A stretch of 64,000 nucleotides of DNA from Streptomyces sp. DH-12 (lineage in GTDB: Bacteria; Actinomycetota; Actinomycetes; Streptomycetales; Streptomycetaceae), in assembly GCF_002899455.1 (NCBI RefSeq), contig NZ_PPFB01000002.1, positions 38,981-102,980 on the forward strand, written 5' to 3'. Under the pieces are notes generated by a model, which saw nothing but the letters and a program-made list of their open reading frames with translations, searched no databases and had not been told where the DNA came from. The translations under genes and the position numbers were made by a program. Position 1 is the first letter of the stretch. The number at the start of each line of letters is the position of its first letter. Positions 35,640-45,140 of this stretch are shown here, one piece after another.

Positions 35640-38567
35640 ATGAGCGTTGGGGGGAGTGCTCGTACGGGCCTGTGGAGCCGGCTGGGGAAGTCCGCTCGGT
35701 CCGTGTGGGCCAAGCATGATCGTGACAGCGACGGCTGGTTGCCGTTGTGGCGGCACATGGAGGACAGTGCCGCGGTGGCCGGCCTGCTGTGGGATCAGTG
35801 GCTTCCCTTGGGGGTACGGAGCCTGGTCGCTGAGGCGTTGCCGCAGGGTGAGCTGGATGCACGCGCCCTCGCCGTGTGGCTCGCCGGAGTTCACGACATC
35901 GGAAAGGCCACTCCGGCGTTCGCCTGCCAGGTGGATCAGCTCGCCAACGCGATGCGCGACCAAGGGCTGGAGATGCGTTCGGCGAGGGCGATGGGGCCGG
36001 ATCGCCGGATCGCGCCGCATGGTCTGGCAGGGCAGGTCCTGCTGGGGGAATGGCTGGAGGAACGCCACGGGTGGGTGTCTTCGCGTACCGGTCAGTTCAC
36101 GGTTGCCGTGGGCGGGCATCATGGGGTGCCGCCCGAGCACGGGCAGATCAAGGCGCTGTACGCGCGTGAGGAACTGCTGCGTACTCCTGGTGCGAGCAAC
36201 CGTGTCTGGCGGCAGGTGCAGACCGAGTTGCTGGATGCCTGCGCCGAGCGTTTCGGCGTGGCCGAACGGCTGGATGGATGGCGGGCGGTCAGGCTGCCGC
36301 AGCCCGTGCAGGTGCTTCTCACCGCGCTGGTCATCGTCTCGGACTGGATCGCCAGCAACCCGGACCTCTTCCCGTATTTCCCCGAGGGCGCGGCCCACAA
36401 CGACCAGGACCGTCTCGCTGCGGCCTGGAAAGGGCTGGACCTGCCGGCCCCCTGGCGGGCCGAAGAGCCGGACGGAAGTGTCCGGGACCTGTTCGCCTCC
36501 CGTTTCGAGCTGCCTGCGGGTGCGGAGCCGCGCCCTGTTCAGGAAGCGGCCGTGGAACTCGCCCGGGAGATGGAGACGCCTGGCCTGATGATCGTCGAGG
36601 CGCCGATGGGCGAGGGGAAGACGGAGGCGGCGCTCGCCGTTGCCGAGATCTTCGCGGCACGCTCGGGTGCGGGCGGGGTGTTCTTCGCCCTTCCCACAAT
36701 GGCCACCGGCAACGCCATGTTCCCTCGCCTGCTCGACTGGCTGAACCGGCTGCCGGGAGTGGCGGGCTTACGCCACTCAGTGCATCTGGCCCATTCCAAG
36801 GCGGCACTCAACGAGGACTTCGCCGGTCTGATGGCGCGCAAGGGGCGGGTCACGGCCGTCGGCGTGGACGAAGCGGCGCCCGCGTCCGGGCAGAAGTCGG
36901 ACGGACGACTCCGTGCGAGTGCCGAGCTTGTGGCGCATACGTGGCTGCGAGGGCGTAAGAAAGCCATGCTGGCCTCGTTCGTCGCGGGCACCGTCGACCA
37001 GCTACTGTTCGCCGGGCTGAAGAGCAGGCACCTGGCGCTGCGTCATCTCGCGGTGGCCGGGAAGGTCGTCGTCATCGACGAGGCGCACGCCTATGACACC
37101 TACATGAGTGTGTATCTGGACCGGGTGCTCTCCTGGCTGGGCGCGTACCGGGTGCCGGTGGTGGTGCTGTCCGCGACCCTGCCGGCCTCGCGCAGACGCG
37201 AGCTCGTCGAGGCCTATGCCGGACGGACCGGGGCGGGCGCCTCTTGGAACATGGGCACGCCGGACGCTTACCCGCTGGTGACAGCCGTTTCCCCGGGAGG
37301 GGCAGCGCCACTGGTCCGCCGCCCACGGGCATCGGCTCGGTCGACGGCCGTGCAGGTGGAGCCGCTCGTCGACGATCTGGACGTCCTCGTCGGCCGGCTG
37401 GAGGACGAGCTGGCCGACGGCGGATGTGTCCTGGTGATCCGCAACACGGTCAAGCGGGTACTGACGACGGCCCGGGTGCTGCGCGAGAGGTTCGGCGCCG
37501 AGAACGTGACCGTCGCCCACTCGTGCTTCGTCGATCTGGACCGGGCGGACAAGGACAGCACACTGCTGCGCCTCTTCGGGCCCCCGGGGAAGACGGACGC
37601 CAGGCCAACGGGCCGGCACATCGTGGTGGCCAGCCAGGTAGCGGAGCAGTCCCTGGACGTCGACTTCGACCTGCTGGTCAGCGACCTGTGCCCCGTCGAC
37701 CTGCTGCTGCAGCGCATGGGCCGTCTGCACCGGCACCGACGCGGGCAGGACCAGGAGGGCCGGCCCGCACGTTTGCGGACCGCGCGCTGCCTGGTGACGG
37801 GAGTGGAATGGACGGCGGACGTACCCGCCCCGGTGCGGGGGTCGGTCGCGGTGTACGGGCGGTACGCCCTGCTGCGGTCGGCCGCGGTACTCCGCCCCCA
37901 CCTCGACGGCGGGCCCCAGCGGCCGGTACGTCTCCCGGCGGACATCAGCCCGCTCGTGCAGAGCGCCTATGGAGAGGGGCCGGTCGGGCCGCAGGACTGG
38001 CAAGAGGCGATGAAGGAGGCCGGCGAGCAGTTCGAGCGGCACCGCAGCGGCCAGGCCGAGCGCGCTGCCGTGTTCCGTCTGGGAGACGTCGGCAGACCGG
38101 GGCGCCCGCTGTTCGGCTGGGTCGCCGCCGGAGTGGGGGACACGGACGACACCCCCACCGGTCGTGCTCAGGTCCGCGACAGCCGGGACAGCCTGGAGGT
38201 CGTCGTCGTACAGCGACGCGGTGACGGGAGCCTCGCCACCCTGCCATGGCTCGAGCCTGACCGCAGGAAGCGGCAGCGCGCCGGCGTCGAGCTCCCGCAG
38301 GACGCGACGCCGACGCCGTTCGCGGCCCGTACCGCCGCGAGCTGCGGACTGCGGCTCCCCCTGCAGTTCTCCGGGAAGACCATGGACCGGGCCATCGAGG
38401 AACTGGAGCAGCTGTATCTGCCCAAGTGGCAGGGCAAGGACAGCCCTTGGCTGTCCGACCAGCTGATCTTCGCTCTCGACGAGGACTGTCAGACCCGGCT
38501 GGCAGGATTCTCGCTCCGGTACAGCCCTGAAGACGGTCTCGAGGTGACCCGTGACGCAGACGACTGA
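35640..38567 (+). CDS. cas3: Cas3 helicase-nuclease, type I-E
   Basis: 975 residues from ATG 35640, the first plausible start after the leader; no ribosome site precedes it, so the message may be leaderless. The HD nuclease domain has H39, H85-D86 (AGVHDIGK), H127 and H160-H161. The SF2 helicase has GEGKT (324-328), DEAH (480-483), LSATLP, QVAEQSLDVD and QRMGRLHR. Cas3 is recruited to Cascade-bound DNA, nicks it and degrades it while translocating. It overlaps cse1 by 17 bases. Confidence 0.95.
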   Translation: MSVGGSARTGLWSRLGKSARSVWAKHDRDSDGWLPLWRHMEDSAAVAGLLWDQWLPLGVRSLVAEALPQGELDARALAVWLAGVHDIGKATPAFACQVDQLANAMRDQGLEMRSARAMGPDRRIAPHGLAGQVLLGEWLEERHGWVSSRTGQFTVAVGGHHGVPPEHGQIKALYAREELLRTPGASNRVWRQVQTELLDACAERFGVAERLDGWRAVRLPQPVQVLLTALVIVSDWIASNPDLFPYFPEGAAHNDQDRLAAAWKGLDLPAPWRAEEPDGSVRDLFASRFELPAGAEPRPVQEAAVELAREMETPGLMIVEAPMGEGKTEAALAVAEIFAARSGAGGVFFALPTMATGNAMFPRLLDWLNRLPGVAGLRHSVHLAHSKAALNEDFAGLMARKGRVTAVGVDEAAPASGQKSDGRLRASAELVAHTWLRGRKKAMLASFVAGTVDQLLFAGLKSRHLALRHLAVAGKVVVIDEAHAYDTYMSVYLDRVLSWLGAYRVPVVVLSATLPASRRRELVEAYAGRTGAGASWNMGTPDAYPLVTAVSPGGAAPLVRRPRASARSTAVQVEPLVDDLDVLVGRLEDELADGGCVLVIRNTVKRVLTTARVLRERFGAENVTVAHSCFVDLDRADKDSTLLRLFGPPGKTDARPTGRHIVVASQVAEQSLDVDFDLLVSDLCPVDLLLQRMGRLHRHRRGQDQEGRPARLRTARCLVTGVEWTADVPAPVRGSVAVYGRYALLRSAAVLRPHLDGGPQRPVRLPADISPLVQSAYGEGPVGPQDWQEAMKEAGEQFERHRSGQAERAAVFRLGDVGRPGRPLFGWVAAGVGDTDDTPTGRAQVRDSRDSLEVVVVQRRGDGSLATLPWLEPDRRKRQRAGVELPQDATPTPFAARTAASCGLRLPLQFSGKTMDRAIEELEQLYLPKWQGKDSPWLSDQLIFALDEDCQTRLAGFSLRYSPEDGLEVTRDADD

Positions 38568-40323
38568 GTTACCTGATCCCCCGACGGGCGAGGTGCTGTC
38601 TTTCGATTTGATCAGCCGGCCGTGGATCCAGGTGCTGCGCAGGGACGGCTCCCAGGACGAGTTGTCGCTGCTTCAGGTCTTCGCCCAGGCGCATGATCTG
38701 AGGCGTGTCCTGGGCGATCTGCCCACCCAGGAGTTCGCCCTGGTCCGTCTCCTCCTGGCCGTCGCCCACGACGGCCTGGACGGTCCCGCCGACATCGAGG
38801 AATGGGCGGAGCTGTGGGAGGACCCCGGCTGCTTCGCCCCCGTCCAGGCCTACTTGGAGGAGCACCGCGAGCGGTTCGACCTGCTCCACCCGATCACACC
38901 GTTCCTGCAGACCCCCGGGCTGCGCACGGCGAAGGACGAGGTCTTCTCCCTCAACCGGATCGTGGCCGACGTGCCGGCCGGAGAGCCGTTCTTCAGCGCA
39001 CGGATGCCGGACGTGAAGCGGCTGTCTTTCGCCGAGGCCGCCCGCTGGGTCGTCCACGTCCACGCCTACGACACCTCCGGCATCAAGACCGGCATGGTCG
39101 GCGACGACCGGGTCAAGGGCGGCAAGGTGTATCCGCTCGGCACCGGCTGGGCGGGCGGACTCGGCGGCGTCTTCGTGGAGGGCGACACGCTGCGCGAGAC
39201 GCTGCTGCTCAACCTGGTGGCGGCGGACACCGAAGAGCTCGGCTTCTCCCCCGACGACCGGCCGGCCTGGCGTCGTGAACCCTGCGGTCCCGGTTCCGGC
39301 GGGCGTTCCGCGACCGGTGTGCGTGACCTGTACACCTGGCAGTCGCGCCGGGTGCGCCTGCACCACGACGCGGACGGCGTCCACGGAGTCGTCCTGGGCT
39401 ACGGCGATCCGCTCGTCTCCCGGAACATGCACCGCCTCGAGCCGATGACGTCGTGGCGGCGCAGTCCCGCGCAGGAGAAGAAGCTGGGGCGCTCGCCGGT
39501 GTACCTGCCTCTGGAACATGATCCGGCCCGGTCGGCCTGGCGGGGCATCGCCGCGCTCCTCGCCGACCGGCTGGAGGAAACCGGCGGCGCCGAAGGACCC
39601 TCACGTCTGCGGCCGCGGATCCTTGAGTGGGTCGCCCGGCTGGTGACCGAGGGCCACCTCTCCCGCCGTTTCCTCGTCCGTGCGCGGGTGGCGGGCGTCA
39701 GGTACGGGACCCAGCAGTCCGTGGTCGACGAGGTCGTCGACGACCGCCTGGTGATGCCGGTCGTCCTGCTGCACGCGCAGGACCCCGCCTACGCCCAGCA
39801 GGCCGTCTCCGCGGCGGAGGACGCCGACCGGGCCGTACGGATCCTGGGTGACCTCGCGGCCGATCTGGCCCGGGCGACCGGGTCCGAGGAAGAGGGGCCG
39901 AAGGCCGCGGCCCGTGCCGAGGGGTTCGACGCGCTGGACCATCCGTACCGCGACTGGCTGTCCGCCATGGCCGGGACTAGCGATCCCTTCGAGCACCGGC
40001 GTACGTGGCAGCGCCAGGTACGGCAGACCGTGGGACGCGTCGGGGACCGCCTCATCGCCGCCGCGGGTGACGCGGCCTGGGAGGGCCGGCTCCACACCGA
40101 CAACAAGGGCGGCACCCACTGGCTGAACGCGGGCCTGGCCGACGTGTGGTTCCGGGGGCGGCTGGCCAGGGCGCTGGGCGACCCCGATTCTCCCGGCTCC
40201 CCTGGTTCCAGTGGTTCCGGTGAAGGGGACGCCGCCTTCGGCGACGACGGCCTGCACACGCCGGGGCCGGCCGGTCCGCCGGAAACCGATGACGCCGCGA
40301 CCGCCCCGGAGGTGCACGCATGA
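38551..40323 (+). CDS. casA: Cas8e/Cse1, Cascade large subunit
   Basis: 590 residues. GTG 38551 follows GAGGTGA (38541-38547) and overlaps the cas3 end. The N-terminus FDLISRPWIQVLRRDG and following LLLAVAHDGLD, LLHPITPFLQTPGL and TGWAGGLGG blocks are typical of CasA/Cse1. This subunit reads the PAM and calls in Cas3. The C-terminal four-helix bundle is present, then a Gly/Ser/Pro/Asp-rich tail of about 60 residues that compact homologues lack. Confidence 0.92.
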   Translation: MTQTTELPDPPTGEVLSFDLISRPWIQVLRRDGSQDELSLLQVFAQAHDLRRVLGDLPTQEFALVRLLLAVAHDGLDGPADIEEWAELWEDPGCFAPVQAYLEEHRERFDLLHPITPFLQTPGLRTAKDEVFSLNRIVADVPAGEPFFSARMPDVKRLSFAEAARWVVHVHAYDTSGIKTGMVGDDRVKGGKVYPLGTGWAGGLGGVFVEGDTLRETLLLNLVAADTEELGFSPDDRPAWRREPCGPGSGGRSATGVRDLYTWQSRRVRLHHDADGVHGVVLGYGDPLVSRNMHRLEPMTSWRRSPAQEKKLGRSPVYLPLEHDPARSAWRGIAALLADRLEETGGAEGPSRLRPRILEWVARLVTEGHLSRRFLVRARVAGVRYGTQQSVVDEVVDDRLVMPVVLLHAQDPAYAQQAVSAAEDADRAVRILGDLAADLARATGSEEEGPKAAARAEGFDALDHPYRDWLSAMAGTSDPFEHRRTWQRQVRQTVGRVGDRLIAAAGDAAWEGRLHTDNKGGTHWLNAGLADVWFRGRLARALGDPDSPGSPGSSGSGEGDAAFGDDGLHTPGPAGPPETDDAATAPEVHA

Positions 40324-41000
40324 CACTCACACCCGCATCAGCCCCGCCCGCCGCAGTCCCGGTCCACCGGCGGGTCGCGGAGCTCACCGCCACGCACATC
40401 GGCCCCTGGCAGGAGGGCTACCTCAACGACAGGTCTCAGGCCGTCGCCGCTCTGGCCCGCCTGCGCCGCGGCGCAGGCCGTGAGGCGGGTGAGACGCCCG
40501 ACCTGTGGAACCTGATCGACACCGACGCGCTCCACACCCCGACGGAGGGAATGCGGCCGCTGGGCGAGCAGGAACTGGTGCGTGCCGAGAACGCGCTGCA
40601 CGCGGCCCTCACCCTGTGGGCCTTCCACCAGCAGTCGCGCGGCGCGCCGATGCATCGTCGGCACACCCGGGAGCGGCCGGGCGGCCTGGGGGCCGCGGTC
40701 CGGCGTCTGATGCCTGCGGACGACATCGACGAACCCGTCCGCAAGCGCCTGGTCCGCGCGGGTACCGCCCCCGACCTGGTCTCCCTCACCCAGCGGCTGC
40801 GCGACATCGTCGCGCTGCTGCGACGCGACGACATCCCGCTCGACTACGCCCTCCTCGCCGGCCAGCTCTACTGCTGGCAGTGGCCCGACGGCCCCGCCGC
40901 CGTCCGCCGCCGTTGGGGCCGCTCCTTCCACGAGCAGCGACGGCCCCGGCCGGCCTCCGACGAGAACACCACCCCGGACAGCGACAAGGACGCCTCGTGA
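40320..41000 (+). CDS. casB: Cse2, Cascade small subunit
   Basis: 226 residues, ATG 40320 overlapping the cse1 stop (ATGA). All-helical composition with RLRRGAGREAGETPDLWNL, TLWAFHQQSRG and LARDIV-like helices near RLRDIVALLRRDDIPLDY, ending with a basic WGRSF and polar tail, matches the CasB/Cse2 family. Two copies normally line the belly of Cascade and hold the displaced strand. Confidence 0.9.
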   Translation: MTLTPASAPPAAVPVHRRVAELTATHIGPWQEGYLNDRSQAVAALARLRRGAGREAGETPDLWNLIDTDALHTPTEGMRPLGEQELVRAENALHAALTLWAFHQQSRGAPMHRRHTRERPGGLGAAVRRLMPADDIDEPVRKRLVRAGTAPDLVSLTQRLRDIVALLRRDDIPLDYALLAGQLYCWQWPDGPAAVRRRWGRSFHEQRRPRPASDENTTPDSDKDAS

Positions 41001-42193
41001 ACCGCATCTTCCTGGACGTGCACGCCCTGCAGACCGTCCCGCCCAGCAATCTCAACCGGGACGACACGGGCGCGCCCAAGACGGCCGTCTACGGTGGGGT
41101 CCCCCGCGCCCGAGTCTCCAGCCAGGCGTGGAAGCGGGCGATCCGCACCTACTTCAGGGACGAGCACCTGCTCGACCCCGCCGAGCTGGGCGTGCGGACC
41201 AAGAAGATCGTGGAGCTCCTGGCCGACCGGATCACCGGGCTCGATGATTCCGTGGGACAGGAGACGGCGCTCAAGCTCGCCGACGAGACGGTCAAGGCCG
41301 CCGGCTTCAAGACCGAGGTTCCCAAGCGGAAGGCCGACCAGGCGAAGAAGGACGGGGGCCCCGCACCTGCCCCCGAGAGCAAGTACCTGGTCTTCCTCAG
41401 CTCCCGGCAGCTCGACGGCCTGGCGCGCCTCGCCCTCGACGGCGCCGCCGACATCGCGGCGTTCCTGAAGACCAAGGAGAACAAGGCCAGGGCCAAGGAG
41501 CTCGCGGACACGCGTCACTCCGTGGACATCGCCCTCTTCGGCCGGATGGTCGCGGACGTCGCCGACATCAACGTCGACGCCGCCGTGCAGGTCGCCCACG
41601 CCCTCAGCGTTCACCGGGTCGACAACGAGTCCGACTACTACACCGCCGTCGACGACGAGAACACGGACGAGGAGACCGGCGCCGGAATGATCGGCACCGT
41701 CGACTTCAACTCCGCGACCCTCTACCGCTACGCCGCCCTCGGCGTGCACCAGCTCGCCGACAACCTCGGCCAGGGACTGCGCGAGGACGAACCGCGCACC
41801 GAGCCGGTACGCCGTGCCGTCGAAGCGTTCGTGCAGGCCTTCGTCGCCTCCCTGCCCACCGGGAAGATCAACACCTTCGGGCACCACACCGAGCCCGACG
41901 CCGTGGTCGTCAAGCTCCGCACCACCCGGCCGATCAGCTGCGTCGCCGCCTTCGAGGACCCGGTCCGCAGCGACGGCGGCGGGCACCTGCGTGAAGCCGC
42001 CGACCGGCTCGCTGCGTACGCCTCCGACGTCGAGCGGGCCTACGGCGACCCGGAGACCACTCTCACCTGGGTGCTGCGCGTCGGCCCCGCCACGCAGAAG
42101 CTCGCCGATCTCGGCACCGAGGCCGGCACGCTGCGCGAACTCGCCGCCGCGGTCGGCCAGGCCGTCGCGGAACGCCTGGAGAAGCCCGCATGA
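40997..42193 (+). CDS. casC: Cas7e/Cse4, Cascade backbone subunit
   Basis: 398 residues from GTG 40997, overlapping the cse2 stop (GTGA). The start NRIFLDVHALQTVPPSNLNR and the blocks RARVSSQAWKRAIR, DIALFGRMVAD, VQVAHALSVHRVD and FNSATLYRYA are hallmarks of Cas7e. Six copies polymerise along the crRNA spacer. A Lys/Ala/Pro-rich insertion (about residues 110-135) is specific to this lineage. Confidence 0.95.
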   Translation: MNRIFLDVHALQTVPPSNLNRDDTGAPKTAVYGGVPRARVSSQAWKRAIRTYFRDEHLLDPAELGVRTKKIVELLADRITGLDDSVGQETALKLADETVKAAGFKTEVPKRKADQAKKDGGPAPAPESKYLVFLSSRQLDGLARLALDGAADIAAFLKTKENKARAKELADTRHSVDIALFGRMVADVADINVDAAVQVAHALSVHRVDNESDYYTAVDDENTDEETGAGMIGTVDFNSATLYRYAALGVHQLADNLGQGLREDEPRTEPVRRAVEAFVQAFVASLPTGKINTFGHHTEPDAVVVKLRTTRPISCVAAFEDPVRSDGGGHLREAADRLAAYASDVERAYGDPETTLTWVLRVGPATQKLADLGTEAGTLRELAAAVGQAVAERLEKPA

Positions 42194-42933
42194 GCCGCAC
42201 GAGCGTGCTCGCCCTCCGCCTGGCAGGCCCCCTGCAGTCCTGGGGGGCCTCCTCCCGTTTCACCCGCCGCACCACCGAACCGGCCCCGACCAAGAGCGGT
42301 GTCATCGGCCTGCTCGCCGCCGCAGCCGGCATCGAACGCGGCGACGACGGGCGCCTCGCCCCGCTGGCGGCACTCCGGTTCGCCGTCCGCATGGACCAGC
42401 CCGGCACCCGCATCCGGGACTTCCACACCGCCCATCACGGCGTCACCGGCGCGTCCATGCCACTGTCCGAGCGGTTCTACCTCGCCGACGCCGTCTTCGT
42501 CGCCGCGGTCGAGGGCGATCACGACCTGCTCCTCGCTCTGCGCGACGCCCTGCGCGCCCCGGTGTACCCGCCCTACCTCGGCCGGCGTTCGTGCCCGCCT
42601 GCCGAACCGGTCGACCTCGGACTGTACGAGGACACCCGCCTCGAGGACGTACTGGCGAGCGTGCCCTGGCAGGCCTCCGCCTGGTACCGCAGACAACGCC
42701 GGACCCCGCAGGCCCTGACCGTACTGCGGGAGACGGCCGCCGACGAGTCAGCCGCAGCCGCGGATGTCCAGCGTGACCAGCCGGTCACCTTCGACGCCGC
42801 CGGCCGGCGGCACGCCCTGCGCACCGTCGTCACCGACTCCGTGTCCACTCCGATCCCGTCGGGCGGCGGCGGCCCACAGGACGCACACGATCCGTTCGCC
42901 GCCCTCGAAGCCCTGGAGAATGAGAGCGCCTGA
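42190..42933 (+). CDS. casD: Cas5e, Cascade subunit binding the crRNA 5' handle
   Basis: 247 residues, ATG 42190 overlapping the cas7e stop. LRLAGPLQSWGASSRFTRR at the N-terminus and PTKSGVIGLLAAAAGIERG are diagnostic for Cas5e. YLADAVFVAAVEG and PYLGRRSCPPAEPV follow. It caps the Cas7 filament and grips the 5' handle of the crRNA. The acidic, Gly-rich C-terminus is probably flexible. Confidence 0.95.
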   Translation: MSRTSVLALRLAGPLQSWGASSRFTRRTTEPAPTKSGVIGLLAAAAGIERGDDGRLAPLAALRFAVRMDQPGTRIRDFHTAHHGVTGASMPLSERFYLADAVFVAAVEGDHDLLLALRDALRAPVYPPYLGRRSCPPAEPVDLGLYEDTRLEDVLASVPWQASAWYRRQRRTPQALTVLRETAADESAAAADVQRDQPVTFDAAGRRHALRTVVTDSVSTPIPSGGGGPQDAHDPFAALEALENESA

Positions 42934-43721
42934 TGTTCCTCTCCCGCTTCCGCGTCAACACCGCGCGGCCCGGCGCCCGCCGCCTGATGTCCTCGCCCCA
43001 GGCCATGCACGCGGCCGTCATGTCGTCCTTCCCGCACATCCTGCCCTCCGACAGCCCGGCGCCCGACGCGCCGCGCGTGCTGTGGCGTCTGGACCAGCGC
43101 GCCCGTGCCGAGGTGTTGCTGTACGTGGTCAGCCCCGACCGTCCCGACCTGACGCATCTGGTCGAGCAGGCAGGATGGCCCGCCGTCGCCGGCCCGGAGA
43201 ACCCCGGCTGGCAGACCCGCCCCTACGCCCCACTCCTGGACCGGCTGGCCACGGGCGAGCGCTGGGCGTTCCGCCTGACCGCCAACCCCGTGCACACCAT
43301 CCGCCGCAAGGAAGGCGAACCCCGCAAGCTCACCGCCCACCTCACCCCCGTCCACCAGATGGGCTGGCTGCTCGACGAGGAGCGCCAACAGCGCTGCGGC
43401 TTCCGCGTCTGCGAGAAACCCGCGGACCGGCGGCTCCTGCCCGAGGGCACCACCCACCAGAAACGGCCCCACCCCGGCGACCGGTACGAGCTGGCCGTAC
43501 GGGACACGCGGTCCCTCTCCTTCGACAAGTCCCGCACAGCCGGCGGCCGCCAAGGCAAGCCGGTCACCGTCGTCATCGTCACCTTCGAAGGACGCCTCGA
43601 GGTCACCGACGCCGGCCTGCTGCGCCGCACCCTCACCCAGGGCATCGGCCGGGCCAGAGCGTACGGCTGCGGCCTCCTCACCCTGGCACCGCTCCCACCG
43701 TCCGACCAGCACACCGCATGA
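42933..43721 (+). CDS. casE: Cas6e, crRNA-processing endoribonuclease
   Basis: 262 residues. ATG 42933 shares one base with the cas5e stop (TGATG). The N-terminal LSRFRVNT strand is followed by SSPQAMHAAVMSSFP, placing the catalytic histidine at residue 26 as in characterised Cse3/Cas6e enzymes. The C-terminal Gly-rich RNA-binding loop is TQGIGRARAYGCGLLTL. It cuts within each repeat hairpin of both arrays and leaves the eight-base handle. Confidence 0.95.
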   Translation: MFLSRFRVNTARPGARRLMSSPQAMHAAVMSSFPHILPSDSPAPDAPRVLWRLDQRARAEVLLYVVSPDRPDLTHLVEQAGWPAVAGPENPGWQTRPYAPLLDRLATGERWAFRLTANPVHTIRRKEGEPRKLTAHLTPVHQMGWLLDEERQQRCGFRVCEKPADRRLLPEGTTHQKRPHPGDRYELAVRDTRSLSFDKSRTAGGRQGKPVTVVIVTFEGRLEVTDAGLLRRTLTQGIGRARAYGCGLLTLAPLPPSDQHTA

Positions 43722-44689
43722 GCACCGTCTCCCGGCGCCCGGCGCTCACCTCCCGGCACCTGACGCGCACCGACGAACGCCTCTCCTTCGTCTACCTGGA
43801 ACGCTGCACGGTCCACCGCGACGCCAACGCGATCACCGCCCAGGACGCGGAAGGCACCACCCACATCCCGTCGGCGACCATCGGCACCCTCCTTCTCGGC
43901 CCCGGCACACGCGTCACCCACCAGGCCATGAGCGTGCTCGGCGAGACCGGCGCCGCGGTCTGCTGGGTCGGGGAACACGGCGTGCGCTACTACGCGTCCG
44001 GCCGCGCCCTCAGCCGTTCCTCCGCCCTCATGGAAGCCCAGGCCCGCCAGTGGGCCAACCCCCGCAGCCGCCTCGCCGTGGCACGCGCGATGTACCGGCT
44101 GCGCTTCCCGGACGAGGACCCTGCCGGGCTCACCCGGCACGAGCTCCTCGGCCGGGAGGGGCGACGGGTCAAGGACTGCTACCGGGCCGAGGCCGCCCGC
44201 ACGGGCGTCCCCTGGCGGGGCCGCCGCTACGTTCCCGGCGACTTCATCAGCGGTGACGCCGTCAACCAGGCCATCACCGCCGCCGCCCAGTGCATGTACG
44301 GCATCGCCCATGCCGTCGTCACCTCCCTGGGATGCAGCCCGGCCCTCGGCTTCGTCCACTCCGGCCACGAGCTGTCCTTCGTCCTGGACATCGCCGACCT
44401 CTACAAGACGCAGATCGGCATCCCGGTCGCCTTCGAAGTCGCCGCACAGGACGAGGAGGACGTCGGCTCCCGCACACGCCGCGCACTGCGGGACCGCATC
44501 AACGAGACGTCCCTGCTCAACCGGTGCGTCGACGACATCAAACGCCTTCTGATGCCGGAGGCGGCCGGCTCCTTGAACCTCGAGGGTGATCGGGACGTGG
44601 TCACGCTGCAGAGCGACCGGGACCACCAGGTCGCCTCAGGCGTCAACTACGACGGCCCCGACGAGGACTACGGAGACGAGCTCTGGTGA
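43718..44689 (+). CDS. cas1: Cas1e integrase
   Basis: 323 residues, ATG 43718 overlapping the cas6e stop (ATGA). HLTRTDERLSFVYLERC starts the beta domain; ALMEAQARQWANPRSRLAVA and the active-site region GFVHSGHELSFVLDIADLYK, with its conserved His and Asp residues, follow. Cas1-Cas2 inserts new spacers at the leader end. The very C-terminus is acidic (DGPDEDYGDELW). Confidence 0.95.
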   Translation: MSTVSRRPALTSRHLTRTDERLSFVYLERCTVHRDANAITAQDAEGTTHIPSATIGTLLLGPGTRVTHQAMSVLGETGAAVCWVGEHGVRYYASGRALSRSSALMEAQARQWANPRSRLAVARAMYRLRFPDEDPAGLTRHELLGREGRRVKDCYRAEAARTGVPWRGRRYVPGDFISGDAVNQAITAAAQCMYGIAHAVVTSLGCSPALGFVHSGHELSFVLDIADLYKTQIGIPVAFEVAAQDEEDVGSRTRRALRDRINETSLLNRCVDDIKRLLMPEAAGSLNLEGDRDVVTLQSDRDHQVASGVNYDGPDEDYGDELW

Positions 44690-45048
44690 CCGTCATCGTC
44701 CTCACCAACTGCCCCGCCGGGCTACGAGGCTTCCTCACACGCTGGCTGCTGGAAATCTCGGCAGGCGTGTTCGTGGGCAACCCCTCGGCCCGCATCCGCG
44801 ACGTGCTCTGGGAAGAGGTCCAGCAGTACGCAGGCCAGGGCCGCGCGTTGCTGGCCCACACCACGAACAACGAACAGGGCTTCACCTTCCGCACCTACGA
44901 CCATGCCTGGCACCCTGCCGACCACGAGGGCATCACCCTGATCCGTCGCCCCGACCCGAACGCGCCCTCACCTGGGCCTGCTCCCCGACAGAGTCCTCCC
45001 TCTGGCTGGAGCAGGGCTGCAAAACGCAGACGCTTCGGGAGAAGCTGA
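44686..45048 (+). CDS. cas2: Cas2e adaptation protein
   Basis: 120 residues. GTG 44686 overlaps the cas1 stop (GTGA). TVIVLTNCPAGLRGFLTRWL, EISAGVFVGNPSARIRD and LWEEVQQY are the Cas2e signature, with FTFRTYDHAWHPADHEGI behind it. It bridges two Cas1 dimers and lacks the nuclease requirement of other Cas2 types. Only 92 bp separate its stop from array 2, so the array leader is short or begins inside cas2. Confidence 0.95.
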   Translation: MTVIVLTNCPAGLRGFLTRWLLEISAGVFVGNPSARIRDVLWEEVQQYAGQGRALLAHTTNNEQGFTFRTYDHAWHPADHEGITLIRRPDPNAPSPGPAPRQSPPSGWSRAAKRRRFGRS

Positions 45049-45140
45049 CACGGATGGAGTCTCTTACGCCCTATATGCCGGAGTCTGAGAAAGTACTCGA
45101 AAACCGCTGCTGCACCAACTAAAACAGCAGGTCATCCAGT
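45049..45140 (+). promoter_or_regulatory. CRISPR array 2 leader
   Basis: 92 bp, visibly richer in A/T than its surroundings. It ends GCAGGTCATCCAGT directly before the first repeat, matching GCAGGTCAAACAGT at array 1; CTAAAACA just before it parallels ATAAACAT. GAAAGTAC (around 45090) matches GAAAGTGC at array 1. The shared box probably guides Cas1-Cas2 to the insertion point. Confidence 0.75.
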
